64,000 nucleotides of DNA, from NCBI RefSeq assembly GCF_002775205.1, contig NC_036456.1, forward strand, positions 17,387,463 through 17,451,462. The letters run 5' to 3'. This stretch comes from Xiphophorus maculatus. Lineage: Eukaryota > Chordata > Actinopteri > Cyprinodontiformes > Poeciliidae. Numbering within the stretch: the first letter of the stretch is position 1; each line of letters starts with the position of its first letter. Shown piece by piece: positions 23,771-36,331 of this stretch. A model generated the notes under the pieces. The model saw only the letters and a list, made by a program, of their open reading frames with translations. It had not been told where the DNA came from and made no database searches. Both the position numbers and the translations under genes were made by a program.

Positions 23771-26700
23771 GTATTTTTCCAGTTTCTCCTGATCTAAACT
23801 GATGTATTCAAGCTTTTATTTCTATAAATTATGATGATTTTCTTCTTCCATCTGGTGAAAACATAACATTTAAGATTGGCTGTCAGAAGTGAACAGCATG
23901 ATGCCATTTTTTAAATGTATATAAGTTTTTCCTCCCCCTAATTGATCCATGTGGTCTTCCAGTTTTCTGTAGATGTTTTTTTTTTTTTTTACACGAGGGC
24001 TTCCACCTCTCACATGAGCAGCCGTGTTGATGTGTGAGGATCACGTATCACCCAGAGCATCGTCTGCAAAGGAAAACAGCTGTCTCTCATTGCAGTTAAG
24101 TGCAACTCAGAAAAGGCCTCTGCAAGCGGCACGTTTCACAGAGCAGAGAGGTGCCAGCCGCCATGCCAGGTGTTTTCACATGGACCACAAGAGCTTCATC
24201 TGGACTGCGGCTGGTTGGTAATCCGAAACGCAGCTCCTTTCATCTTCTGGGTCTTTCATGGAAACAGTAGGTGGAGAATTTTCAGCTTTGCTGCACAAAG
24301 CAAGAACAAAATGTGACATGTGATGGGATGCTTTTATTTATTTCAGGAGAGAAAAATGACAGAGAGCCAAGATATTAAGAAAAAAAAACACAATTATACA
24401 GTGGATTTAAAAAAAGTGTTCACACCTTTGTTAAACGTGCTAAAATGAGAGGTCATTATGATGTATAAAAACTTACTGGTGTAAATTATTTTCAAACTTT
24501 CGCAGCTGAGCGATCAAATTAGCTGTTATGCAATGTGTTTCATAAGTCTGCACACCCTTAGATCAAAATTGTTGAAACATCTTTTGATTCAGTCATTTAA
24601 TGAAGGTTATCATTTTGGCTTGGTGATAATTGCTGACTCTACCTTGCAGACATTTTTTAAAATCTATCAGATCGTGAGGACCCCACAGATAAAAATCCTT
24701 CTTCATTTTAGGCTTTTTAGCAGAAACTTAAAGGTTTTAGGTTAAATCTTTTCATAATTTCATTCACTTTGGAAAAATAAAATCCCAGTTCAAACTGAAG
24801 AAAAGGAATCCACACAGTATGATTCTGGCCCCACCAGGTTTTACTGTGGGTTGAGTGTCCCAGTGGTTATAGGCCTGGATGTTTTTCTTAGAATAACAAC
24901 TTATTCTAAGTAGCCCTACCTTTTTGCGTTGCTCTGTAGATTTTCCATTTGACTGATCAGTTGATTTCTTGAATTGTTACCTTTTTCCTGAGGGGGTTAC
25001 CCACTGTTTGGTTGGTTGGTAGATTGATTGTTTGGTTAGCTGGTTTGCTGTTGATACTTGGTTTGGTTGGTGTGTTTTTTGTTTTGGTTGCTTTGTTGGC
25101 TGTTTTTTGTAGAGGTTGGCTGGTTGGTTGGTGTGTTTGTTAGTTGGTTGATTAAGTATTTTTCTTGGTTGGTTAGGTTTTGAACAGTAGACAGCTCTTT
25201 CTTTTTGCCAGCCTGTTAAGTTTGTGGACATTTAAAAAAGCACTCTTTTATTTTTATTAAATTGTATGTTTAAAGGTCTAGCAATATATAAGATTATGTT
25301 TAATGAAGAAATTGTTGTACATTAGAATGAAGGAGGTCTCCCATGACCGTACAAGGACAAGCTGTTATAGACAATAGATGAATGTTGGGAAGCACAATGC
25401 TAAAACTGTGGATGGGTTTTCACCAGGCAAGAAACGACAAAGAACTAAGTGGCTTAGATAAATATACGATTAATTTTAAGATATACACACTTTAATAGCA
25501 AAAGTGGTTGCCAGATTTGTTTCTCTGGATTTTTAAAATTGTTTGTTTATTTGTATCCTTTATATGTTCAGTTTTAAGAAATGTCGTCAGTTATTTTACT
25601 CACTCACAATGTTTCTATAAATCCAGAGATCTGCTGTTTGTCAGCATTGTCTGTCATAATGACTGCACAGTTAACCCACATTGCAGCTGAATCTGACTAC
25701 AGATCAGGTTTCAGGCCATGCGTCCACAATCAGCCCCTTTTTTAAACATCCCTCTTTATTGTATGTCGACGAAGATTTCTCACACGTCACGTAACTGAAT
25801 GAGCTGATGACGGAAAAACGGTTTTCAGGCTCGTAAAGTTTTTATTTGACGGTGCAAACTGTCCAGGACAAACGGCTGTCTCAGCAGAAAGTGAACACAA
25901 GTGAGATAAAAGTAGGTCAGATCTGAACGAAGGCTTTCTCATGACGCAGGGCATTCTCAAGCTGAGCTCTGGTTCAGATGCACGCCCCGTCTCACTCCAA
26001 CCATTTATGAGATGAGATTAATATAATGGAACTGCACTTTTTACCCAGTTCAAACATTCAAGCTGTTGCTGGTATTTACTCCTTCCTTAAGTTACCTCAC
26101 ATTGTATTTGTCTGCATTTAAGGGGGGTAACATTACCTAAAGAGTGTGACTTTTTTCCCCCCCTGGGGAATATTTCTCTTCATGTGACTGGGAGAAAGCT
26201 ATCTGTCTGAGGCGCCCACTGGATTCCATTACCCTTCATTCAGCAGAGCAGCTGGGGGCAAGTGAGCCAGATCCAGTTACAGCAAGAAAATCTTGGTAAC
26301 GACGGAGCGTGTTGAGAGGTAAGCTGCTGATGAGACGTACTACTGGGCCTGTGCTGCTCCTGCCAGGTCTACACACACGTAGACACACATTCACACATGT
26401 AACGACAGCGAAAAGGAGCATTTTAGGGTTCCTTTGCAGCTTTTCATTTGTTTTAAACATACAGAAACAAATTGCGTTATATTTTGATTCTAATGAGCTT
26501 GAGTTTCTTGTAGTCTTTTGAAGTGGTTTGTAATAATAGACCCCAGGCTTTCTGAAGGTCTTTGAAGCTTTTTCTCTGTTGTTTTGGTGTTTTGTACCTT
26601 ACCAGGACAGAATATTGGGCTGGTAATTGTCTAAAAAACAACTGAGGAGAGTAAACAGGTGGCGGATAGAAGTGGTTCTAATAGGGCTACATTTAGATTA

Positions 26701-27060
26701 ACAGAATCTAAAAGTCATGTCTTTGGTCGTGTCTAATTTTTTGTCATTGTCTTTGACTTGGTGTATTTACTTGGGGTTTTGGTTGTTGTGATGATTTGGC
26801 TAGTTATTTAATTTGTAGGGCTAATGGTTACTTTTTTGTTGTTTGTTGGTTGGTTAGTTAGTTAGTCTGTTTGGTGGTTGGGTTGTTTTGTATTTCAAAT
26901 GTTTTTTGTTTTTGTCTTGATTTGTTTCAACAAGGTGTCACTGAGCGGTTTATTGGTTACTTGGTTACACTGTTCATTGATGGTTGGTTTGATTGTTTCT
27001 TTTTTGATTTGATTTGTTGGTTGACTATTTGGCTTGGCTGTTTTTTTAAGCCAAAACTAA

Positions 27061-27084
27061 TTGGTTGGTTGGTTGGTTGGTTGG
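27061..27084. repeat. (GGTT)n tract
   Basis: Six tandem TTGG/GGTT units lie in a longer GT-rich, TTGG-dominated stretch (about 26840-27110). A similar stretch lies at about 24995-25180. Confidence 0.9.
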
Positions 27085-27465
27085 CTCTTTGGGTTGCTGG
27101 CTGGGTTTTGAGTCAAGCCCCTATTTAGCTGAATGGTTCATTTGTTTCATCTTTTTTTTTTTTTTTTTGCTCCTGTCTGGGACAGAACATTGTGCGTTGT
27201 GTGCTTAAAAATAAATAAGCTCATCTACTCATAAAGAAGCTAAAGACTGGAGGAGCAGGAAGGCGAAGAGAAAAGAGAAATGCTGTCTAAAAATGACTGG
27301 TCACTTTATTAAAACATTGTGCTTGTATTATTGCTTAGCAAGTAAGAATTTTTAATTTGAAATTGAATATATTCAACTAGATAATTTGGTCCCATGTGAC
27401 GAACAGTCTGGATACGGCTGAAGTACCATATACTTAACTAATCACCTCTGTCTGCACCTCAGAAA

Positions 27466-27640
27466 GTCATCCACAAACTTCAGTTAGTCCAGAATTTAGC
27501 TTGCTGTATCATTTCCAGAACCGTTTCACCTGGCACACCACTGGCTCCCAGTCAAATGTCACATAATCCCTCTTCTTACATTCAAGGCCATTCATAACCT
27601 CACTACTTCATACCTCAGTGAACTGCTGCAGTATTCCTCC
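27466..27640 (+). mobile_element. LINE reverse-transcriptase C-terminal remnant
   Basis: The words HKLQLVQNLACCIISRT and, after a frameshift, FKAIHNLTTSYLSELLQ are recognisable. They match the conserved region after the reverse-transcriptase palm in fish LINEs (KLQLVQN-AAR and FKA-HGLAP-YLSELL). The copy is short and broken. Confidence 0.65.
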
Positions 27641-27704
27641 ATTCACCTCTCTGTGCCCTTTGCTCAGCCATCTATATATCTGTCTAACCCTCTATACACA
27701 GACA

Positions 27705-27707
<3 letters not shown>

Positions 27708-27784
<77 letters not shown>
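27708..27784. repeat. (AT)n microsatellite, 77 bp
   Basis: Uninterrupted alternating AT, about 38 units, lies about 400 bp upstream of the ddit4l TATA box. Confidence 0.98.
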
Positions 27785-27785
<1 letters not shown>

Positions 27786-27967
27786 CCCCATTCAATAAAT
27801 GTGTATTTATTATTGAAAGAATCATTTAGAATTTACTAAACACGTTATTTAAACGAATTACAACCAGTGATGTTTCAAGCCTTTATTTCTGTTAATTATG
27901 TTATTGCTAATGAAAACTTATCATTTAAGATTAGAATACTATATAAAACCGATAAGAAAAAACTTGC

Positions 27968-28018
<51 letters not shown>
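27968..28018. repeat. (GATA)n microsatellite, 51 bp
   Basis: About 12.75 perfect GATA units lie about 155 bp upstream of the ddit4l TATA box. Confidence 0.98.
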
Positions 28019-28091
28019 CGGTCAGTTCTTCCACATAGCAACACATATATTTTCTCCACCTATAGAATTTCCAACTGAACTAATCTTTTAG

Positions 28092-28205
28092 CCAATCAGG
28101 AACGTCATACGTTAGGCTTTTGAAAGACGCGTTCTGATTGGTTAAATCCTCTGACCAGCTGAGTTGGTGAAGGTATAAATATTACTGGAAAGTTCTGTTT
28201 GCATC
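28092..28205 (+). promoter_or_regulatory. ddit4l: ddit4l core promoter
   Basis: CCAAT lies at 28092-28096, an inverted CCAAT (ATTGG) at 28137-28141, and a TATA box TATAAAT at 28174-28180, with a transcription start expected near 28203-28210. A CGTCA half cyclic-AMP element lies at 28103-28107. The order and spacing are those of an inducible vertebrate promoter, which fits a stress-response gene. Confidence 0.75.
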
Positions 28206-28222
28206 GAGTTTGAACGTAAAAG
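28204..28222 (+). other. ddit4l: ddit4l non-coding exon 1
   Basis: A short leader from the predicted start ends at a donor (aaaag|gtacgt, GT at 28223). The next acceptor is tttccag at 28456-28457, before the coding exon. The exon start is predicted from the TATA box. Confidence 0.6.
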
Positions 28223-28488
28223 GTACGTATTCTGTGAGAGAAAGTGGCGTGGAGTGTGGCTTTATTTCTAAAAACTTAGTCATTTTTGTGGATTCAAGGT
28301 GATTAGCTTGCTAGTAAATTTTTTTTCGTTTTATCAAGCTTGATTAAAACCTAATTTTTTAGTTAGGGACTGCGGAAAGTAGCGTCAGTTAGCTGCGTTT
28401 TATGACTTAAAAAAAAAGATGCTGGTTTAACTTAATGACGCTTCCTCGGTTTTCCAGGCAGCTGTATTGTGGATAAGTAACGGTCACC

Positions 28489-29442
28489 ATGGTTGCCACG
28501 AGTAAATTAAAGATTAAAAACACGGAGGGTGTTTCGGAGCTGGTTGGAAGGCGGTACGACCAGGTGTGCATCGAGAAAGGTAAGCCTGCTGGCGTTTTCT
28601 GTGCGTTTTATTGTTGGCGAACGTGTTGATTATTTCCAGCTGCTTGTTTGTCTCTGTGTGGTGCATGGCTGCAGCAGTGGAAGGGGGAGGGATGGCTACA
28701 TAGGATGAAGTCATCCCTTTAGCCTCTGTGTAAAAAAAAAAAAAGAAGCTGATGCTTAACCCCATCTGCCTGTCCTAGAGCTTATAAATTTGCTCTGTTA
28801 AGTATTTGATTATTGCATTTTTTTTTAGTCCTCTTCATGACATACCTGTGCACTGGAGCATGCAAACTTATCTTACTGTTCCATTTACATGCACATTGTT
28901 GAAATGACAATGTCCTCTATTTGATGTGCTTTAACTTCAGTCCGTGTGGTTTTACAGAGTTGGATTTCTGGGATCACTGCATGACCGAGCCCCATGCAGA
29001 CGTAACGGAGAACAGAAGCTGCCACCAGTTGGCTAAGATGTTTGAAAACTGCCTGTCCCGGGCCAAGAAAACGACGTTGCACTGCTCCTCTGTTCTGGTA
29101 CCAGAGAAGCTGACCCGGAGGATAGCCCGCGAGGTTCTCCAGCTGGCGTCCTGCGAGCCCTGCGGCCTGCGCGGCTGCGTCCTGTACGTCCACCTGGAGC
29201 TGGAGAAGGGCTGGAAGCAGCTGGAGCGCATTGCATGCGATGCCTCAGTGGTTCCCACGTTTGAGCTGACTCTTGTGTTCAAGCAGGACAGTTCGGCATG
29301 GCCCAGCCTGCGGGACTTCCTCTTAATGGGCTCGTGCTTCGGCCCAACCTTCAGGCACGTCATCAAACTGAGTCCAGGTTTCCGTCTGGTCAAGAAAAAA
29401 CTGTACTCCTCCTCGGCTGGCACTGTGATAGAGAAGTGTTGA
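28489..29442 (+). CDS. ddit4l: DNA-damage-inducible transcript 4-like (REDD2)
   Basis: Coding exons 28489-28579 and 28958-29442 join in phase 1 to give 191 residues. The C-terminal half contains VLVPEKLTRRIAREVLQLAS, EPCGLRGC, DASVVPTFELTLVFKQD and FRLVKKKLYSSSAGTVIE, the conserved RTP801/REDD fold. Length and a near-identical core separate it from DDIT4 (REDD1), which is longer at the N terminus. REDD proteins restrain mTORC1 signalling upstream of TSC1/2 under stress. The start in context gtcaccATGg is a strong Kozak match. The gene follows emcn in the same orientation, as in human. Confidence 0.95.
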
Positions 29443-31070
29443 ACTGTGTTGGAAGTGAGAAAGTCTCCCTGCTGTGAAATGCACTTAAAAACTACAAGTG
29501 AGACCAAAGCGGTGTCACGTTTTCAGCTCTTTTGTACAAGTTTGTCACTGTAAGGTTAGGATTTTAAATGCTAAACAAACCAGATATTTCTGACTTCAGC
29601 TTCATAGTCCTTAAAAATGCCCTCTTTTTCTTAGAGCAGTTCCTCACTCAAGCACAATTTTACAATTTACCTTTTCAAAATGAATTGTAAAAGTGTTCAC
29701 ATTGACATGTTTGCAAGAAACTCTTCTGTTAAAGGCACTAGCCACTTTGTAGATGCATCTGTGTTTCCAGATGCTTTGAATGTTAAGCTGCAGTAACACA
29801 ATGGGAGGTTTTCTTCCAAGAAATAAAAGCACAGTTTTGCAGTTTGAGAGCAAGGCAATTGTTTTCATGCTCAGATATTGCAGTGCTCTCACTCAGAACT
29901 CTGCTAAAAAAAACAAAACAAAAAACTTGTAAGCATACGCACGTTCTGCTCTCACTCAGTATGTTGGGGTTGTTAAGATTTGATGCCTCTTAAATCCTGC
30001 AGTATATGCTTGAACCTTTGCTCTCTGGTGCTTTTCCTCTAAGCACCAGACAGAACGCTAATTACATCTTTTGGAATAATTAGCGTTCTGTCCAGTTCCA
30101 ACCAAAATAATATTGTGGCTTCGACATAAAAAGCCTTCTTTAGGATGTGTGTAACATAGTTGAGTCCAAATTTTACCCACAAGCAGAGTACTTTTTTTTG
30201 AGCAAGAGGCAATACATTTCATTGCAGAAAAAAAACTGATTCAAGGACAAGCAGAGAGGGGCATTTTCCCCCCAGAGTCAGCAAAGTTGTGGGTGAGAGC
30301 AATAGAGTAATTTCATGAATCTGAGGGGAAAATTGATTGAAAATGTGCTCCTAGACTTCTGAATGGAAGAATTCCCATTAAAGATGTCCAGGCTTGACTT
30401 GCAGACCATTGTGTGGTCTTTAGGCAGCCATATGCATCTAGTTGTGATGAAGTGCAAACATTAAGAGCTGTGAAGATGCTGTTATGGGGGAGCTTGTCAC
30501 ACTTGGGAATGTGGAGGCCTTTACTCGTACAACTGTCTGTCCTGCACTCGAATCACAGCAATGGGCTGTTCTGTGTGAATGTTTTAATGCATTTTTATTT
30601 TTATACTGACAGATGCACCTTTACAGAGCAAGAGTCTTTATGTACAATTAAAAGTTTGGTTCACTCAGTGTTGGAGGCTCATCTATTTTTAATTGTGTAC
30701 TTTGGTTTATGACATTCTTTTTCTTTTAATCCTTATTTATTGTGCAAGGCAAGTACTTGTCCATTAGCCAATAAAATATTTTTTAATTTTTACTGCCTAC
30801 GGGTTATTTAGTGTTTGCTCTTTAACCATTTTTATTTTTGTTCAGTTGACTTGAATACTGAACACAAGACCACTGTCTTTCAGCAACATTGCTAATCAAA
30901 CTTGACTGAGGTGCTCTGCACCAACTTTTACTTTAAATTGGTCCACATTTTCCATACATGGTTTGTTTTAAAACTCTTTAATGGTTTGTTTAAACCTGCA
31001 AGTAACTGGCTTACCATGTACTGGAAGATGTTGAAGTTAATTTAGTACATTGCAATAAATTATTTGAAAA
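29443..31070 (+). other. ddit4l: ddit4l 3' UTR, extent uncertain
   Basis: AATAAA signals occur at 29822-29827, about 30770 and about 31055. Perfect stem-loops lie at 30025-30049 and 30049-30092. The sequence is AT-rich and non-coding. A long 3' UTR would place the stem-loops in the transcript; a short one ending near 29.85 kb would not. Confidence 0.45.
30025..30092 (+). repeat. Two abutting perfect stem-loops
   Basis: The first has a 9-bp stem CTGGTGCTT/AAGCACCAG with a 7-nt loop (30025-30049). The second has a 16-bp perfect stem GACAGAACGCTAATTA with its complement and a 12-nt loop (30049-30092). They share one base. No mobile element family was recognised. Confidence 0.85.
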
Positions 31071-32659
31071 GTTATATTCTGTATTTCAGTTTAAAATGTG
31101 AAACTCTTCACTTTGTAGTAATTGGTCTAAAGCGAAACTTTAGACTTGCTAAATTTAGTTCTGAGAAATTGCAAAAACTCTACTACCAAGATTATAATTG
31201 ATCCTACTTTTTAAAGATTCTGAACTTGGACGAAATGGTGTGCTCAAGTTAAAGGAAAATGATTTACCGTTTAATTTAAGACTGAAACTGAGGAATCTGC
31301 TGTTTCTCAAACTATTTGCAAGAACCTGTGGCATTCCTCAGTTATGAAACTGTAATCACTTTAAAAGGACTGTTAAAACATTGAGAGTAAAAATATTATA
31401 CTGAGATTTTTCAAGTTCTTTTTTGTTTCTTTCCAAAAAATCTTTTTTGTTAAAGTGTTTGAGGCTCTGGAAGAGCTGACCTCATCTAATGGTCTACCAC
31501 TTCGTATGAAACTGTAACCAATTAAGTTGTGATGTCATTCTTGCACAAGCTACTGAACAGACTGACACTGTTTTTGCAGTTAATGGAAAGATCACATAAT
31601 AATATGCAAGATGCAGTGTCATTGTGAAGGACAAAGAAGCACTGATCATCTCCTGAGGCGCACACAGAACCCCTAGCCCTGCTGCGCTAATGTGGGTCAG
31701 GACTATAACCCTCTATTGTTTAGCCTGTCGAGGTCTACAAAGCTGTGGAAACTCTTAAACATATGACATAATTTAAAATTGGACAGCATTTTGTGCTTTT
31801 AACTATTAAAATGGTTTCAATTATTGCTGTAAAAGTTTTTACATTATAACAAACATCAAATGTGCTATGGGTTACGTTAGCCTGAGTGCAAAGTTTTCTG
31901 TCTTTTTGAAAGATGAACCAGCTTTCACCCAGAGCCACTTTTTATGTTTCATTGGAAAAGTCTGAAAGCTGTAAAGTGGTAGATTTACAAGAAAGTAATT
32001 ATGGTCTTTTGAAAAATATTTTAAGGTTTTTTATTTCCATGCCAGCATTAGTTAGCTTTCACTGAGCACCAGTTATTCATTTTTAGAAGTAAATTTGAGT
32101 GTCAGATTAAGCTTATCATATTGATAAGCTGATGTATGAATAAGTAAGTAATTAAAACCTTGTGAATACTGTCTCATTATACTGTTTTGGGCAGCTTAGG
32201 CTAATCATTTTCAGTGTTGCCTGTCTTTATGCTAAGTTGAGCTAGCTTTATCTTGGCTCCATTTTGGTCAGTTAAAAGATTTGGGAGTGGCAAATTAGCT
32301 TCTTATCTAACTTGTGTTCAGCTAATGGTTTAAATGAATGAAAAGATTAGTTCTGGGTTATACAATGTTTAGCCAAGTTAAGCTAACTGTAGCTTGGTCA
32401 TTGCCTTCCTTTGCATTTCTGCTTGATTTTCATCTCCCTTCAGTGCTCTGTCTGGGCTTTCTCCCTTTGAGTTCGATTTCTATGGTAGAAATTTTCTGAT
32501 CTCAACAAAGCAATCTTGACTTATTTTCTGGAGATCCTGTGAAAGTTTCTCGAGATTCTGTGGACATTTTGCAGGATCCAAAGGGTCAGTTTTGAGAAAT
32601 AATGATATAATCACAGCAAATGTAGACCCATGGGAGAGATTTATTATTAATTTATGTTT

Positions 32660-32760
32660 GTTTATTTATTCATCCATCTATTATATAACATGCTTATCCT
32701 TGCAGGGTCTCCAGTGGTCAACAACCAGGAGGCAGGGTACACCCTGGACTTTCTCATAAA
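32660..32760 (+). mobile_element. LINE/SINE 3' tail fragment
   Basis: The words catccatctattatataaca, gcttatccttgcagggtc and cagggtacaccctggac match the recurrent 3' tail of a fish retroelement, with a CATC simple repeat at one end. The copy is short and diverged. Confidence 0.55.
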
Positions 32761-35639
32761 TAAAACTATTCCTAAGCTTAGCCTGGCTTAGCTTAGCAAT
32801 GTGAGCTGGATTCACTTTCAAATGTTTAGATTTTATCTGGAAGATTTGACACCAATGAAATGTTAAACATTTTATTTTGGCCCCAGAGAAGTCCAATTCA
32901 GCTGCACTTCCCTGGATTCATTTTAAACTTTGATAAATGTGAAAGTGATACATTAAGTTTCTCCGCCAACTTTGCCAAGAAACTGAAATAAAACATTTTT
33001 TTCCCCTCATGATTTAATTTAACATATTTCCAGTTACTGAAATGTTTGCAGCATTTTAAACATACAGTATCTCTCATGGTTTTTAGAAGAAAAATAAATG
33101 AACAAATTCAAAGGCATCATGCGTCTCTGCTGAAGAGCCACTCCAACTTAACTGTTGTTAACGTAGGCCTGGTGGAAAACTACTGAAAGTGTTTTCATGC
33201 TGCTGAAACCGATATAATGTCAGCTCCGCTGTGCTGGCTTGGCAGCTCATTTGCCAAAGCTTATGAATCTAGCGGGGGCACTTGAGATCCTCGGCGTCAG
33301 CATGATTCACCTCAGCTTGCACAGAGAGAGACGGCGCTATGTTGTTCTGCCACAGCCTCGCAGGCTGAGACTTACTGAGGAGGGTGATTGCACAAGCCCT
33401 CTGCCTACAGATGTTTACCAACTTTGAGCCACCTTTCTGTCCCCGCGGGGGCTGACAGGGAGGCTCAAAGTCACAGGATAGGCCTGTTTGTTGTGAGGTC
33501 TCAGAGATACGCCTGGCAGGGTTCCATGTTTCCCTTCCTCCTGACCCGTTTTACAGCCTCCTTTTTGGAAAAGGGAAATCTGATAAACTTGGCTGGAGAG
33601 TGATTGCATGTCACCATGGGACTCCGTGTTGCTTATCTCAGTGTGTTTATCTGCCTGCTGTTAGTTTGTGTATATTTTATGTCAACAATGCGTTTTTTCT
33701 TTTGTATTTCATCCGTTTTGAATGTTAAAGATGGCGTTGTTATCGGAGTCTCTTTTCAGACTTGCTGTTATAAGCTTTTTAACCTTCAGAATCTTGACAG
33801 CAAACTCATGTTTCTATATAAAGTAAGGAATAAAAATAGCAGTGGTATGCTTCCTGTTGTTTTCCTTTTCTTCACCTCTCTAGCTCCACTTTTAACAACC
33901 TTTGTCATACACTGTCCCTCCCCATCTTTAAAACTCCCCAGCTTTGCATCTTTATTTTTGCTGTAAATAAACATGGTCTGTCTCTCTGTCTTCTGTAACT
34001 CTTGTAACTCTTTGGCTGTGTTGAATCTTATTGTTGATGTTCTTGTTGACTTCCTGTAGTGGGCGGAGATTTACACAGGTGGGTGCAATCTGCTAATAAA
34101 AGGCCACAGGTTGCTCTGGTGAGCACTGCACTCAGGCCAAACGAAACTGAAGGCTATGTTGTTTTTCCTTCGTCACGACCCGGCATTTCCAGACCTTTAA
34201 AGATGGCAGCGTCCACAGGCTGACTTTTTATCCAGGCCTGTTGCAGTGACTAATGCGACTTTAGGTAAAAACATGGATGACTCTTTCTAGATTTTGCTCA
34301 GATATTAGTCATTTCATCCTAGAAATGTTCTTCAGGCAATAGAAGGCCGACTTTGTAATTATCTCTATGTGTCTCTGGACGTTCAGGACTGAGTCTATCA
34401 GATTGTTGAGGGAAAAGGTTTGATTTTGTGCTCAGTTGTCATCAGGAGACAGTATCAGTCCAGAAGAGGCGGATCATGTAAGTTGGGGATCAGGGTGTAA
34501 TCTGTGAACATCGTGCTGTACTCCATGGTGACTCCTCTTTGACCTCATCTATCTCTCGCTCTATCACCTCTGCAAACCTCAAGAGGCTCAGAACGGATCC
34601 CTTAACAAATCACATCTCTATCTTTAAACTTTTTGTGTCTCCCACTGCACACCTCACTACTGTCTCACTATGACTGCTTTTCTCTTAAACCACTCACATT
34701 AATTTGTGGCTCACCTACCTTATAGATATGCTCAAAAAAATTTGAGCTATTCTTTTCCCTTTGACTCTCTGATCTAAATAAAGCTTTACTCTCGTTCAAA
34801 AACAAACACCATTAACACTCATAAAAGGTGGGATTCAAAGAGATTTAAAACATAAAAGCTTTTTTACAAGGAAAGGACTTTAAAGACAATAAACATGTCA
34901 AATAAACAGAACTGAAACAACAGCAACATTACAAAAAAATTCCATTAACAATTCTTACATCTCTACTCACTCAGATCACTTTAGTATAACCTAAATTTGA
35001 TCTCTGACCTGGTCATTGTGTGACCTTTAATGTTTGTCAGGTTTAGCAATTCATAGAAATATTTGCTGAAAACTTGATTATTAGTGATTTGGAAAGTTCC
35101 GTATTCAGGTCAGCTAAAACAAATGAACTTACAACATCTTCAAGTGCCTTCATGGCAAATCAATAGGAACAGATAGCACTAAACATACAAGAACATCCAA
35201 TCTGATTGCAGATAGTGCACACAAGATTACAGCAGCTCTCCCAGTTTAACTTTGGATTATTCAAACTTTTGTTTTTAGATTGGATCGTTTTCTCTCCTCC
35301 TGACCAAAAACTCATCTGTTTGAGATCTAAACCACCTTTACTTTATTTTTTATTTTTTTGTAGTGAAATTAATTTAAAAGGGTGGCCTTTAGAAATTATT
35401 TTCCAGACTAAATAACATCATAAAATTTTAACGTGCACATGAGAGCAAATTTGATTCCCAGTAGGAAATGAGAAGGCAAATTAATCCAAATGCTTACACA
35501 CTGAAGAACTGTTTTTGACAAAAGTAGCTTTAGAAACCAGAGCTTAATCTTAGCATTTACAGTTTTATTGAGTCCAAAAATACTTTATTAATTAAAAGGG
35601 AAATTAAATGCTGTTGTGACTCATATTATCCAAGATTTA

Positions 35640-36331
35640 TATACCTCTCTGGAAAAAATAAAGACACCGCTGCACTGAATCCCATTGAAAACCTCATAGA
35701 TATTCTACCAAACATTGATTTCTGAACTCTTCCTGAGTTAAAGCATTACTATTGTTGAATAAGAACTTGTTTTCTTTGCATTATTTGAGGTCCGAAAGCA
35801 CTGCATCTTTTCGATATTTTCACCATTTTTCATTTTCTACAAATAAATTCCCAATTTGGTAACACTTTTTTTTGCATGGGTGTGCATAAGACTGACATGA
35901 CACTGTCATAAACATGATGTAACACCTGTCATGAACATGAAGGAGATGCTTATGACTGTTGTCAAGAAGTATTATTCGGTAAATAATGACACTTTTGATG
36001 GAAAGTTGACACTTTTAATTGGCTTTTATTGTAATTTTTATTGCAACTTTGCATAAAAAAGTCATTATTTACCAAATAATGCTAAGTTGATACTTTTAAT
36101 GCACTTTTAATTCACATTTACATTCATGAAGACTTCTTTGTATTTATGACAGTGTCATGTCAGTCTTATGCATATCATTTCAAATAAGGTGTTGCCCTAA
36201 ATTTTTGCTTGTTGTCAGTAGTTCATAGAATAAAAGAACAATGTTCACTTTACTCAAACATATACCTATAAAACGTAAAATCAGAGAAACGGACTATTTT
36301 AAGTGCTCTCTTAATTTTTTCCAGAGCTGTA
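35640..36331 (+). mobile_element. Deleted Tc1-like transposon, copy 2, with nested element
   Basis: The inverted ends are tatacctctctggaaaaaat and the complement of ttttttccagagctgta. Just inside the left end, ctgaatcccattgaaaacct translates as LNPIENL, a Tc1 transposase signature. Its outer segments align with 11313-11660. A second repeat family is inserted at 35856-36196. Confidence 0.8.
35856..36196. mobile_element. Palindromic MITE-like element, copy 2 (nested)
   Basis: It starts ggtaacactttttttgcat and ends caaataaggtgttgccc. It shares ggtgtgcataagactgacat, attcggtaaataatgacact and gacagtgtcatgtcagtctt with 19599-19961. It lies inside the Tc1-like copy 35640-36331, so it inserted later. 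Confidence 0.8.

Larger units (their letters stand above)
21976..28090. other. Intergenic region emcn-ddit4l
   Basis: There are 6 kb without a supported gene. It holds a CTCF-like site (22979-22997), a Tc1-like transposase relic (about 23330-23770), TTGG-rich simple sequence (about 24995-25180 and 26840-27110), a LINE fragment (about 27466-27640) and AT and GATA microsatellites. The stretch 25680-26450 is complex, non-repetitive sequence with no reading frame I can support and could hold regulatory DNA. Confidence 0.7.

Noticed and set aside
27968..28018. Tandem repeats that might suggest a CRISPR-like array
   Set aside because: They are plain GATA microsatellite units without spacers, in a vertebrate genome.
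28974..29507. A 177-codon minus-strand open frame
   Set aside because: It is the complement of the ddit4l coding exon, with no start context or splice structure of its own.
33604..33966. A hydrophobic 120-codon + strand frame between ddit4l and spag17
   Set aside because: T-rich DNA gives hydrophobic codons by chance; no domain, splice or polyadenylation context was seen.
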